64,000 nt of DNA from JADZAI01 sp047602465 (GCA_047602465.1 JASGHF010000001.1:1054001-1118000); one strand, 5' to 3'; positions 17,540 through 26,464 are shown, numbered from the stretch's first letter. Translations and numbers: made by a program. The notes: generated by a model not told the origin, from the letters alone.

Positions 17540-18469
17540 TCACGCCGCCATCAGGGACTTCACATGCGCCGCCGACGAAGCGGCCAGCGCTTCGAGGTCA
17601 TAGCCGCCCTCGAGCGTGGAAACCACCCGCCCCTGACAGTGTTCCGCCGCGACGTCGCAGAGCCGCGTCGTGGCCCAGGCGAAGTCAGCCTCGGTCAGGC
17701 GGAGATCGGCCAGCGGATCGGCGGCGTGGGCGTCGAAACCCGCCGAGATGAGGATGAGTTCCGGGCCGAAGCTGTCGAGCATGGGGAGGATGCCGATCTC
17801 GAAGGCGTCGCGGAAACCGTCGGAGCCGGTACGCGGCGGCAGGGGCACGTTGATGATATTGCCGGCGACGCCCCGTTCCTGCGGCAGGCCGGTGCCGGGA
17901 TAAAGCGGCCATTGATGCGTGGAGCCGAAAAAGAGATCGGCATCGCGTTCGAAGGCGGCCTGCGTGCCGTTGCCGTGATGAACGTCGAAATCGACGACGG
18001 CGATGCGGCGAAGGCCGTGCGCGGCGCGGGCGTGATGGGCGGCGACGGCGACATTGTTGAAGACGCAGAAGCCCATGGCGGTCGACGGTTCGGCGTGATG
18101 GCCGGGCGGGCGAACGGCGGCGAAGGCGGTTTTCGCCTCGCCCGTCATGACGGCATCGACAGCAGCGATGGCGCCGCCGGCTGCGCGCAGCGCGGCCTCG
18201 CCCGACCCGGGCGACAATGTCGTGTCGCCATCGATGGATTTGAGGCCGCGCGCCGGCACGTTGTCGAGGACGTGCTTAACGAAATGGCGAGGATGAACGA
18301 GAGCCAGGGTTTCCGCCGCCGCACGCGGGCATTCGCCGCGTGCGAGCGCGTCGAATGCGGGGTTTTTCAGCGCCTCAAGCACCGCGCGCAGACGTTCCGG
18401 CGATTCCGGATGGCCTTCCGGCGTCACATGGTCGAGGCACGCGAAATGCGTGAAAAGCGCCGTCGTCAT
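17540..18469 (-). CDS. Histone deacetylase family (acetoin utilisation/AcuC-like) protein
   Basis: The 309-residue zinc hydrolase has the HDAC fold. Visible signatures include HPESPERL near the N-terminus, RPPGHHAEPSTAMGFCVFNN with the catalytic histidine pair, VDFDVHHGNGTQ carrying zinc ligands, and a late LISAGFDAHAADPL segment supplying the third ligand region. The substrate is probably an acetylated amine or protein lysine. It is first gene of the xseB-ispA-dxs transcription unit, divergent from ssuD across 112 nt. Confidence 0.9.
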   Translation of the reverse strand: MTTALFTHFACLDHVTPEGHPESPERLRAVLEALKNPAFDALARGECPRAAAETLALVHPRHFVKHVLDNVPARGLKSIDGDTTLSPGSGEAALRAAGGAIAAVDAVMTGEAKTAFAAVRPPGHHAEPSTAMGFCVFNNVAVAAHHARAAHGLRRIAVVDFDVHHGNGTQAAFERDADLFFGSTHQWPLYPGTGLPQERGVAGNIINVPLPPRTGSDGFRDAFEIGILPMLDSFGPELILISAGFDAHAADPLADLRLTEADFAWATTRLCDVAAEHCQGRVVSTLEGGYDLEALAASSAAHVKSLMAA

Positions 18470-18581
18470 GACAAAAGTCTATCGCGTGATGCCTTCAGGC
18501 CAAAGATTCATTGCGCCGCAGGCGGAATCATTGCCCCATAGGCAATAGTCTTCGCCTTGTGTAACTGACGAGGAGTTTTAC

Positions 18582-19736
18582 GTGACGGCCGCCCGGACGC
18601 CGCCCGACATTTTCTGGTTGATTCCCTCTTCGGGCGATACGCGCCAATTCGGCCGCCCCGAAACCGACCGCGCCCCGACTCCGGCCTATCTCGCCAGCGT
18701 CGCCATGGCCGTGGACCGGATGGGTTATACCGGCGCCCTGTTGCCGACCGGCCCGCATTGCGCCGATCCCTGGATTACGGCCGCCGCCCTGGCGCTGCAC
18801 ACCGAACGCATGAAGCTGCTGGTCGCGACGCGGCCGGGCCTTGTCGCGCCGGCCGAGTCGGTGCGGCAGGCAGCCGCGCTGGACCGGCTGAGCCGGGGGC
18901 GTGCGCTGCTGAACGTCGTGACCGGCGGCAGCACCAAGGCGCTTTCGGCCGACGGCCTCTTCCTCGATCACGACCAGCGCTACGTCCAGACGGCCGAGTT
19001 CATGGAAATCTGGCGGCGTCTGTCCGATGGCGAGACGGTGTCGTTCGAAGGCCAGTATCTGAAGATCGAGAAGGGACGGCTTCTTTTTCCCTTCGTCCAG
19101 CGCCCGCCGATCTATTTCGGCGGATCGTCGGAGATCGCGCGCGATATCGCGGCCCGTCATGCCGATGTCTATCTGTCGTGGGGCGAGCCCGCTGCACAGC
19201 TTGCAGACGTGTTCAGCGATGTCCGCACGCGCGCCGCGGCGCTGGGGCGCACGGTGCGGTTCGGCGTGCGGCTGCATATCGTCGTGCGGGAGCGCGAAGA
19301 GGACGCCTGGAAGGCGGCGGAAGACCTGATCCGGCACGTGCCGGATGCAGAAATCGCCGCTTTCCAGGAAAGGCTGGCACGGTCTGAGGCCGTCGGGCAG
19401 GCGCGGCTCAATGCCCTGCATGGCGGACGGCGCGACAGTCTGGTGGTCGGGCCGAACCTGTGGGCCGGGATCGGGCTGGTCCGCACGGGCGCAGGGACAG
19501 CGCTGGTCGGCACTCCGGACCAAGTCGCCGCGCGCCTGCAGGAATACGCCGATATCGGCGTCGATACGCTGATCGCCTCCGGCTATCCGCATCTGGAAGA
19601 GGCCTACCGTGTCGCGGAGCTGCTGTTCCCGAAACTCGGTATCGACAACGCGGCGGATGACGGACTGCCGCGCTCGAACGTGACGGCCTCTTTCATCATG
19701 CCGCAATCGGCAGGCAAGACCGCTAGAGCGAGCTGA
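18582..19736 (+). CDS. ssuD: FMNH2-dependent alkanesulfonate monooxygenase (LLM class)
   Basis: The 384-residue luciferase-like monooxygenase starts at a GTG with GAGGAG 6 nt upstream. IFWLIPSSGDTRQFG, GYTGALLPTG, NVVTGGS and the DHDQRYVQTAEFMEIW region match SsuD rather than generic LLM proteins. It would cleave C-S bonds of alkanesulfonates to release sulfite. No ssuABC transporter or SsuE reductase lies in the window, so a stand-alone role or distant partners are implied. Two GANTC sites lie in its 112-nt leader. Its end overlaps the convergent flavoprotein gene by 14 nt. Confidence 0.88.
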   Translation: MTAARTPPDIFWLIPSSGDTRQFGRPETDRAPTPAYLASVAMAVDRMGYTGALLPTGPHCADPWITAAALALHTERMKLLVATRPGLVAPAESVRQAAALDRLSRGRALLNVVTGGSTKALSADGLFLDHDQRYVQTAEFMEIWRRLSDGETVSFEGQYLKIEKGRLLFPFVQRPPIYFGGSSEIARDIAARHADVYLSWGEPAAQLADVFSDVRTRAAALGRTVRFGVRLHIVVREREEDAWKAAEDLIRHVPDAEIAAFQERLARSEAVGQARLNALHGGRRDSLVVGPNLWAGIGLVRTGAGTALVGTPDQVAARLQEYADIGVDTLIASGYPHLEEAYRVAELLFPKLGIDNAADDGLPRSNVTASFIMPQSAGKTARAS

Positions 19737-21105
19737 CGAGCCTGATCGCCGGCTGGCGAAGAATTGCCCTGGCGAGTTCCGCCGCCTGGACGCGGATGTC
19801 GGGCACCGCCGTGCATTCCCAGAAGACGCCGCGCACGATGGGGCCGAGCGCCCAGAGGCCGCCTTCGCGACGGCCAGCGGCGTTGCGGACGCCGAGGCTG
19901 CGGTCGGCATCCAGTCCGAGGCCGAGGGGATCGAGCCGGGCAAGACCTGAGGCGATGAGCGATTTCACGAGCGCGTCGCGCGAGCGGCTGAGTTCGGGCA
20001 CGCCGGTGGCGATGATGAGGCGCTGGGCGCTGATGGCCAGCTGCGTGCCGCCGCCGCGCGGACGGTAGGCGACCGTGACGCCGCCGCCTGCGATTTCGTT
20101 CTGAACCGCCTGAACACGGCCCGGCGCCAGCCTGATGCCGCCGCCCTTCAGCTCATCGGCGATGACGCCGGCGACCGGCGGGGCGATGCGGTGACGGTGG
20201 GTGTCCCAGAACGTACGGGCATGGCGGAGGAAGCGGGCCTGCGCGTCTGGCCCCAGACCCTGCCAGAGCGATTGGGTGACAGGGCGCAGCGCATCAACGA
20301 CGGCGCGCCAGTCGGCTCCGGCCGCCTTCGCCTCGCGGCGCAGGCGGCGCAGCAGATGGGAGAGATGTGTCGTTTCACGCCCCTGGAGCGCCGGCAGCGC
20401 GACGGCGGACGCGACGGCATGGGGATGCGGCAGCAGGCCGCGCCGCGACATGACGATGATCTGGCCCGCATAGCCCCGGCGGCGGAGCGCGATGACGGTG
20501 TCGATCATGGTGAGGCCGGAGCCGAGGATGACGACCGGGCGATCGGGATCGAGGTCGCGGACAGCTTGCGGCGTCCACGGGTTGCGGAAAACGGGTCCGG
20601 ATTCTTCGGCCGCGTCCGACACATTGCCCATCGCCAGGACGACATCGTCATAGCGGTCGCGGCGGCCTTCACCGTCGGTAAGGGCGAAACCTTCGCCGTC
20701 GCGCTCGATGCTGCGGACATCGGCCTGGCGCAGACCGATACAGGCGCCGCGCTCATCGAGGCACGCATTGCGGAGGATGTCTTCCAGATAGCGGCCATAG
20801 ATTTCGCGGGAGACGAAATCGCCCGACGCGGTGCGCTGGATCTCGCCGTAGAGGCGCGGATGCTCGTCGATCCACGCCTCGAAATGATGCGGCGCGTCGG
20901 AGAAGGCGCTCATATTCGCGGCGCGGACGTTCAGGAGATGGCCGGGTTCGCGGGTTTCGTAAGCGACGCCGCGCGCCTGACGGTCGGCGCGCTCGAACAG
21001 CGTGACGCGGACACCGGCAGGATCGAGGCGGGTCAGATGCACGGCGGTGAGCGCGCCGCTGACGCCCGCGCCGATGACGGCGATGCGGCGCGGCGATGCG
21101 GTCAT
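19723..21105 (-). CDS. FAD/NAD(P)-binding protein (YdhS/COG4529-like)
   Basis: The protein has 460 residues from the ATG at 21105, just before the first beta strand RRIAVIGAGVSGALTAVHL; ATG 21120 and GTG 21216 are in-frame alternatives. HLLNVRAANMSAFSD, an FVSREIYGRYL segment and the second dinucleotide fold PVVILGSGLTMIDTVIALRRRG identify the NAD_binding_9/COG4529 family. No substrate is established for this family. It is divergent from the alpha/beta hydrolase gene and convergent with ssuD. Confidence 0.82.
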   Translation of the reverse strand: MTASPRRIAVIGAGVSGALTAVHLTRLDPAGVRVTLFERADRQARGVAYETREPGHLLNVRAANMSAFSDAPHHFEAWIDEHPRLYGEIQRTASGDFVSREIYGRYLEDILRNACLDERGACIGLRQADVRSIERDGEGFALTDGEGRRDRYDDVVLAMGNVSDAAEESGPVFRNPWTPQAVRDLDPDRPVVILGSGLTMIDTVIALRRRGYAGQIIVMSRRGLLPHPHAVASAVALPALQGRETTHLSHLLRRLRREAKAAGADWRAVVDALRPVTQSLWQGLGPDAQARFLRHARTFWDTHRHRIAPPVAGVIADELKGGGIRLAPGRVQAVQNEIAGGGVTVAYRPRGGGTQLAISAQRLIIATGVPELSRSRDALVKSLIASGLARLDPLGLGLDADRSLGVRNAAGRREGGLWALGPIVRGVFWECTAVPDIRVQAAELARAILRQPAIRLVSSL

Positions 21106-21302
21106 CGCATCCGCCCGCATCGACAGTGCATGAGGCTCGTCTGCCGTTCCATCGTCGCCGTTCCAGCCCAGCGTGGATTGCGGGATATGAAAGCGCCGGA
21201 GGTCGGTCTTGTCCACCGGCGCCTGAACGCCACTGAAGCGGGAAAATGCGCTGCGGGACCTCCGCCTTCACGCGGCCACCTTTGGCGGGCTAGAAGGCGG
21301 CC

Positions 21303-22442
21303 ATGAAAAAAGGCCGTGGGCGTTTCGTCATCTATCTGCTGGCTCTGGTCGCGGTGATCGCTGCGGCGTCGGCCTATTGGGTACCGCGCTATTTCGAGGC
21401 GGCGTGGTTCCTTGAGGATATCGCGGCAGGCCCCGCCCCTTCGACGTGGAAACAGCTTCATCCTGCGCCGACGCCATCGGGCGCGCGCTGGGCGGTGGAG
21501 GGACGCACGGGTGAAGGCGATCTCTACACGCCGACCGAGGCGATCAAGGGGCGGATGATTTTCGTGCCGGGCCTCGTCGCCGATGCGCGGCGCGACCCGC
21601 GTGTCATCGCCTTCGCCGAGTCTCTGGCGCGGGCCGGGTTCCTGACGCTGGTGCCGCAGACGACGGCGTTCGACGGCCTGAAGGCCAATCCCGGCGATAT
21701 CCAGACGCTGAGCGATGCAGCGAGCTGGCTGGCCGATACGGATTTTCCGGGCGCGCCGAAGACGAAGATCGGGATTGCGGCGCTGTCCTACATGGCCGGG
21801 CCGTCGCTGCTGGCGGCGAGCCAGGCGCCGTTGAACGACAAGGTCGGCTTCGTCTTTTTCATCGGCGGCTATTATTCGATGAGCGACGTGATCCGCTTCG
21901 TCACCACACGGAAATTCCGTTTGAACGATGGCGAACAATGGCGCGAAGAGGCCGCCGCCGACTATGCGCTTTGGGCGTTCCTGGCGGCGCAGGCGCAAGG
22001 CATCGACGGGCCGGACGGGCCGCGCCTGATGGCGATCGCGTCAGCCAAGCTGAAGGACGGCGCGGCGGATGTGTCGGCCGATGCCGCGGCGCTGGGGCCG
22101 GACGGTCAGGCGATCTACGCGCTGATCTCGAACCGCGATCCCGACAGGGTGGATGCCTTGATCGCCGCCCTGCCCGCCGGATTGAGGGCGCAGCTGGATG
22201 TGCTGGACGTGTCGAAGCAGGACATCTCGGGCTTCAAGGGCGAGGCGCTGCTGGTGCATGGCAAGGACGATCCGCTGATCCCTTCGACGGAGTCGGAGAA
22301 ACTGGCGGTGGCGCTGGATGGAAAGGCGCATCTCTACCTGCTGGAGCAGGTCACGCATGTGGAGGTGAACCGGGCCGGGTCGATCTGGGATCAGCTCGAT
22401 ATGCTGTTCGCAGGGCGGCGGCTGCTCAGCTATCGCGAGTAG
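21303..22442 (+). CDS. Membrane-anchored alpha/beta hydrolase
   Basis: The 379-residue protein has an N-terminal signal anchor (FVIYLLALVAVIAAASAYW). The hydrolase core carries FVPGLVADARRDPRV, a possible nucleophile elbow GIAALSYMAG, and a late LLVHGKDDPLIPSTES strand with an acid, then HVEVNRAG supplying a histidine. The family is uncharacterised. AAGGCGG precedes the ATG. Its stop abuts the stop of the convergent GNAT gene with no intervening base. Confidence 0.75.
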   Translation: MKKGRGRFVIYLLALVAVIAAASAYWVPRYFEAAWFLEDIAAGPAPSTWKQLHPAPTPSGARWAVEGRTGEGDLYTPTEAIKGRMIFVPGLVADARRDPRVIAFAESLARAGFLTLVPQTTAFDGLKANPGDIQTLSDAASWLADTDFPGAPKTKIGIAALSYMAGPSLLAASQAPLNDKVGFVFFIGGYYSMSDVIRFVTTRKFRLNDGEQWREEAAADYALWAFLAAQAQGIDGPDGPRLMAIASAKLKDGAADVSADAAALGPDGQAIYALISNRDPDRVDALIAALPAGLRAQLDVLDVSKQDISGFKGEALLVHGKDDPLIPSTESEKLAVALDGKAHLYLLEQVTHVEVNRAGSIWDQLDMLFAGRRLLSYRE

Positions 22443-22898
22443 TCACGGCCGCCATTCGAGGCGGACATCGGGCGTCTTCTCCTCGTTGCCCTGGCCGTCG
22501 GTCAGCTCGACTTCCTTGAATCCGTGGCGGGCGTAGAAGCGGCGGGCGCCGGTATTGGCCTGGAACGTCCAGAGCTGGAGGCCGGCCGCCGCATGCGGGC
22601 TGTGCCGCGCGGTTTGAACGAGCGCCGTGCCGAGGCCGCGATTGTGGAAATCGGGGTGGACGTAGAGGTGGTCGATCCAGCCGGGGCTCGTCGCCATCAT
22701 GGCGGCGAGGCGGCCGTCCATGAGGGCGATGGTGACGGTGTCTTCGCGGAAGACGATGTCGCGCATCCACGCACGCGTTTCGTCATCGCCATGGACCATG
22801 GGGACGATGTCCTCCATGGCGTGGCGCGCGGCGAGGAAGACTTCTGCGGCGGCCAGCGCCTCGTCGGTCGTCGCCTCGCGGATGACAGCGGCGATCAT
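22443..22898 (-). CDS. GNAT N-acetyltransferase
   Basis: The 151-residue acetyltransferase has the acetyl-CoA signature VHPDFHNRGLGTALVQ and a C-terminal NTGARRFYARHGFKEVE, the classical motif A and B of GNAT proteins. It is unrelated in detail to the five-gene array. The start ATG at 22898 overlaps the stop of the SDR gene as ATGA, indicating coupled translation. The substrate is unknown. Confidence 0.88.
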   Translation of the reverse strand: MIAAVIREATTDEALAAAEVFLAARHAMEDIVPMVHGDDETRAWMRDIVFREDTVTIALMDGRLAAMMATSPGWIDHLYVHPDFHNRGLGTALVQTARHSPHAAAGLQLWTFQANTGARRFYARHGFKEVELTDGQGNEEKTPDVRLEWRP

Positions 22899-23755
22899 CT
22901 GATGGCTTTGAGGCTGACCGGGGCGATGCTGTCGGCGGGGACGAAGAAGTCGGGCGCGAGATCCTGGCTTGGATCGACGCGGTACTGGTCGAACTCGCGC
23001 TGGCCTTCACTCCAGAGGAAGCTGTCGTCGATGAGGAAGTTGCCGGTGAAATCGGCAGCCTTCTTGTTGAAGACGGCATAGGCAGCGTCGGCCATGATCT
23101 CCGGCCCCCGGCACATTCCCATGCCCTCCTCGCCCAGCAGCGCGAACTTGATGGCGGCGGTGGCGATGGCGGTGCGCGGCCAGAGCGCGTTGACGGCGAT
23201 GCCTTCTGATTTGAACTCCTCCGCCATACCCAGAACGCACATGCTCATGCCGTATTTCGCCATGGTGTAGGCGGTGGACGGCGCGAACCAGTGCGGCTTC
23301 ATGTCGAGCGGCGGCGACAGGTTGAGAATGTGCGGGTTGGCCGCCTTCTTCAGATGCGGGAGGCAGGCCTTGGAGGTGAGGAACGTGCCGCGCGCGTTGA
23401 CCTGGTGCATCAGGTCATAACGCTTCATCTCTGTCTGCAGCGTGCCTGTCATCGAGATGGCGCTGGCGTTGTTGACGCAGATGTCGATGCCGCCGAATTC
23501 GCCGAGCGTGCGCTCGACCGCCTCGTAGACCTGATCCTCGTGCCGGACATCGCAGATGAGAGGGAGCGCCTTGCCGCCGGCCGCCTCGATGTCTTTTGCC
23601 GCCGTGTAGATGGTGCCGGGGAGCTTGGGGTGCGGATCGGCGGTTTTGGCGGCGATGGCGATGTTGGCGCCGTCCTCAGCCGCGCGCATCGCGATGGCGA
23701 GGCCGATGCCGCGGCTGGCTCCTGTGATGAAAAGCGTCTTGCCCTTGAGGCTCAT
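22895..23755 (-). CDS. Short-chain dehydrogenase/reductase (HSDL2-like)
   Basis: The 286-residue SDR has TLFITGASRGIGLAIA as the cofactor-binding glycine motif, an NNAS motif, and Y-x3-K in TAYTMAKYGMS. The AAKTADPHPKLPGTI loop and the NLSPPLDMKPHWF segment are typical of the HSDL2-like/peroxisomal-type SDR group, usually linked to fatty-acid or sterol metabolism. Which alcohol or ketone is used cannot be inferred. It is cotranscribed with the GNAT gene. Confidence 0.88.
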   Translation of the reverse strand: MSLKGKTLFITGASRGIGLAIAMRAAEDGANIAIAAKTADPHPKLPGTIYTAAKDIEAAGGKALPLICDVRHEDQVYEAVERTLGEFGGIDICVNNASAISMTGTLQTEMKRYDLMHQVNARGTFLTSKACLPHLKKAANPHILNLSPPLDMKPHWFAPSTAYTMAKYGMSMCVLGMAEEFKSEGIAVNALWPRTAIATAAIKFALLGEEGMGMCRGPEIMADAAYAVFNKKAADFTGNFLIDDSFLWSEGQREFDQYRVDPSQDLAPDFFVPADSIAPVSLKAIR

Positions 23756-23870
23756 GGCGTTTCTCCCGTTTCAAGGAGCTTAGCGTGGCGAGGCCGCGTT
23801 TACAGCAAGGCCCGGCGCTTCTAACGTCGGCGCGCATTCCGGGGCACACCGGAGGCTTGAGGGCGAGGCG

Positions 23871-24761
23871 ATGACAGGAACCGAAGCCGGACCGCCGGCG
23901 GCGATGACCGTGCGGCGCATGCGCTTCGGCTATCCCGAGAGCCTGAAGGCATGGTGGAATCCCAAGCGGCGCGAGTTCAGCCAGATCGTCAACGCCGCCT
24001 CGCTGGCGATGCCCTATCTGGAGCCGTACCTGATCGAAACCATGCGGCAGGCCAAAGCGAAAATCACGGACCCGGCGCTGGCGGCCGAGATCGATCTCTA
24101 TATCGGTCAGGAGTCGACCCATTTCCGTCAGCATCAGATCTTCAACCGCAGGCTTGCGGAGCTCGGCTATGCCGCCGTTCCGCAGATGGAAGCCTTGTTG
24201 AAGGCCGACTATGCGGGCTTCGCCGCCGGCAAGTCGCTCGCCTTCAACCTCGCCTATGCCGAAGGTTTTGAATCGATGGCGCTGGCGATCGGCCACTATC
24301 TCGTCTCCGACCGCGTTGCGCTTTTCGGCGGCGGCGATGATGCGGTCGGCTCGCTGATCCTGTGGCACTTCGTGGAAGAGATCGAGCACAAGCGCGTCAC
24401 CTATGACGCGTTCGACGCCCTCGACGGCCGCTACTGGATGCGCATCTGGGGCTATATGCGGGCGGCTGCGCACATCATGGCGCGCACCCGCAAGGGCTAT
24501 CGCGCCTTGCTGATCGAAGACGGCCTTTGGCGGTCATGGCGCTCACGCCTGGCGCTGGCGGCGATCCTCGGCCGGATTTTCCTGCGCCTGACGCCCCGCA
24601 TGCTGCGGGTGCTGCGCCCCGGATACGACCCGCGCGAGGTCAACGATCCTGCCTGGGCGCTGGCCTGGCAACGGCTTCACATGGCGCATCCCGACATGAC
24701 CGGCATCCTCGATATGCGCCGGATCGCGGAGGCGACTCCCCAACTCCAGGCCACACCATGA
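23871..24761 (+). CDS. PF10118-type metal-dependent hydrolase with diiron-like motif
   Basis: The 296-residue protein resembles the 'predicted metal-dependent hydrolase' family (PF10118). Reading the residues directly, four helices carry E51/E56, E81-S-T-H84, E131 and E170-I-E-H173: the E...ExxH...E...ExxH layout of ferritin-like diiron-carboxylate proteins. This suggests a non-heme diiron centre rather than a classical hydrolase (inference). It heads a tight operon: its stop overlaps the next ATG as ATGA. Confidence 0.8.
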   Translation: MTGTEAGPPAAMTVRRMRFGYPESLKAWWNPKRREFSQIVNAASLAMPYLEPYLIETMRQAKAKITDPALAAEIDLYIGQESTHFRQHQIFNRRLAELGYAAVPQMEALLKADYAGFAAGKSLAFNLAYAEGFESMALAIGHYLVSDRVALFGGGDDAVGSLILWHFVEEIEHKRVTYDAFDALDGRYWMRIWGYMRAAAHIMARTRKGYRALLIEDGLWRSWRSRLALAAILGRIFLRLTPRMLRVLRPGYDPREVNDPAWALAWQRLHMAHPDMTGILDMRRIAEATPQLQATP

Positions 24762-25261
24762 CACCCATGCCTGAGCGCACACGCGCCCTGCTCGCGCTCA
24801 ACGGACTGGGGCTGCTGGTCTTCGCCGTCTTTGTCGGCTGGCAGTGGATGTTCGCACTGCTCGGGCACATCGTGCTCTGGCCGATCATTCCGCCGATCGA
24901 CGTCCAGCTGCCCACAGATCACCGGGCATGGCGCATGGCGCATATGGAGGGGATCACGCAGGGCCTGATGCTCATCGCGTTCGGCGGTGTCGGTCAGTTC
25001 TTCCTGCTGACCCGGCGCTGGCACAACGTCTTCTTCTGGTCGGCGATCATCACGGCCTGGGTTTTTTCCGTTCCGACCTATTTTCATGCGCTGCTCGGAA
25101 CGCGCGGCCTCGCCTTCGGCGGCGGACCTTTCAAGGGCGGTATCGGCAACGATATTCTCTATCTCGTCGGCTGGCCGCCGGTGATCGCGGTGCACTTGAT
25201 GCTGGCGGTGGCGATCGTCGGCATCTGGCGTTATCTGAAGTCGATTCCCCGTCAGGACTGA
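24758..25261 (+). CDS. Small integral membrane protein, resembles styrene-oxide isomerase (StyC)
   Basis: The start at 24758 gives 167 aa with four hydrophobic segments (about 11-36, 65-85, 92-112, 137-160); longer frames run antisense-like into the previous gene. From memory of the StyC family I recognise the II-P-I-x-P spacing, a W-x-x-AH motif (W58, H62) where StyC has its heme-ligand histidine, TRGLAFGGGPFKGG, and a final IxxYLKS helix. The match is by eye and of moderate strength. If real, it would be a heme-dependent epoxide isomerase. The overlap with the diiron-like gene and the 5-nt gap to the methyltransferase indicate an operon. Confidence 0.55.
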   Translation: MTPMPERTRALLALNGLGLLVFAVFVGWQWMFALLGHIVLWPIIPPIDVQLPTDHRAWRMAHMEGITQGLMLIAFGGVGQFFLLTRRWHNVFFWSAIITAWVFSVPTYFHALLGTRGLAFGGGPFKGGIGNDILYLVGWPPVIAVHLMLAVAIVGIWRYLKSIPRQD

Positions 25262-25266
25262 CGCTC

Positions 25267-25845
25267 ATGGAAGACGATCCCGTACATCCCCCCGCCATAC
25301 TGGCCGCGATCTGGGCCGATACCGAAGAGGCGGGGTTCCGCTTCTTCTCCGACTACAAGCTGGGTGGGCTGCTGAGGGCGCTGGCGGCGTCGAAGCCGGG
25401 CGGGCGGTTGCTGGAGATCGGCACGGGGACGGGCCTCGCGACGGCCTGGTTGCTGGACGGGATGGACAAGGCGGCGCGGTTGACCTCGATCGAGGCGAAC
25501 GGACGCTGGTCGGCCATCGCGGCGCGGCATCTGCGCGGGGACACGCGCCTCACGCTGCTTGAGGCGGATGCGTTCTCATGGTTCGGCGGGCAGCCGGATG
25601 CGAGCTATGACCTCGTCTTCGCCGATGCGATGCCGGGCAAATTCGACGGGTTCGAAGCGTTGTGGCGGCTGGTGAAGCCGGGCGGCATCTATGTGATCGA
25701 CGATCTGATGCCGCAGCCGGGCTGGCCTGAGGGCCAGGCCGCGCGCGTCGAGGCCGTGCTCGCCAATCTCGACAAGCGGGACGACGCCCATGTCGCGCGC
25801 CTGCACTGGGCGAGCGACATCGCGATCGCAGTGAAGGCGGCCTAG
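25267..25845 (+). CDS. Class I SAM-dependent O-methyltransferase-like protein
   Basis: The protein has 192 residues from the ATG at 25267, with AGGA about 9 nt upstream. LLEIGTGTGLATAWLL is motif I, LTSIEANGRWSAIAARHL motif II, and YDLVFADAMPGKF motif IV, resembling COMT-like O-methyltransferases; the canonical KxGG turn is present as KPGGIYVIDDL. It is the third gene of the operon. Its stop shares the CTAG tetranucleotide with the stop of the convergent ybjN-like gene. Confidence 0.85.
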   Translation: MEDDPVHPPAILAAIWADTEEAGFRFFSDYKLGGLLRALAASKPGGRLLEIGTGTGLATAWLLDGMDKAARLTSIEANGRWSAIAARHLRGDTRLTLLEADAFSWFGGQPDASYDLVFADAMPGKFDGFEALWRLVKPGGIYVIDDLMPQPGWPEGQAARVEAVLANLDKRDDAHVARLHWASDIAIAVKAA

Positions 25846-26447
25846 CCCGGCGGTTCAGCCCTGGGGTTACCCGTCTCCCAGAAGGCGTTGTAGGCCTCTG
25901 CCCAGTAATTGAAGTTGCGGAAGCGCTTGATCACCCAGTTGCCGGTGACGCCGCCATTGACGCCGACATTCATGATGACGGCGGACTGGCCGTCGCTGAA
26001 GAGGACGGCGCGCATGGCCCAGGTGTTCTGGTTCCAGTCGTTGAGCGCCTTGAGTGTCACCTTCGGGGATTCACGGAAGTAGAAGGTCTGCGCGGTCAGG
26101 CCGATGCAGCGCCTGGTCGCCTGGTCGCATTCGCTGAGCCAGACCTCGTATGAGACGCCATTGGCGGTGGCGGTCTGCAGATAGGGGCCGTTGGTGCCTT
26201 CAAAGCGCTCCACGCCGTAATTGTCGGCCTTCAGCATCGCTTCCAGTTCGTCGATCGTCAGCCCTTCGTAGGACGAAGCCAACATCTGCTGCACGGCAGG
26301 ATCGACCGGCGGCGGCTCGACAGGCTCGGTGCCGATGGTCGAGGGCGGCTCGGTGCGCGGGGCGGCTTCGGGCGTCGGCGCAGGCTCCTGCGCGGCCGCA
26401 GGAAGCGCGAAAGCCAGAGCCAGCATGGCGGTTGTCAAAAAACGCAT
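25842..26447 (-). CDS. Exported YbjN-domain protein
   Basis: The 201-residue protein has a signal peptide (cleavage likely after ALPAAA, about residue 19) and a proline/glutamate-rich linker to about residue 50. A YbjN fold follows, containing LEAMLKADNYGVERFEG, FYFRE and a late GVTGNWVIKRFRNFNYW block. YbjN proteins resemble type III secretion chaperone-like folds, and their function is obscure. It is convergent with the methyltransferase gene (shared CTAG) and lies downstream of the MBL-fold gene by 17 nt. Confidence 0.85.
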   Translation of the reverse strand: MRFLTTAMLALAFALPAAAQEPAPTPEAAPRTEPPSTIGTEPVEPPPVDPAVQQMLASSYEGLTIDELEAMLKADNYGVERFEGTNGPYLQTATANGVSYEVWLSECDQATRRCIGLTAQTFYFRESPKVTLKALNDWNQNTWAMRAVLFSDGQSAVIMNVGVNGGVTGNWVIKRFRNFNYWAEAYNAFWETGNPRAEPPG

Positions 26448-26464
26448 GACTTATCCCCGTTCTG

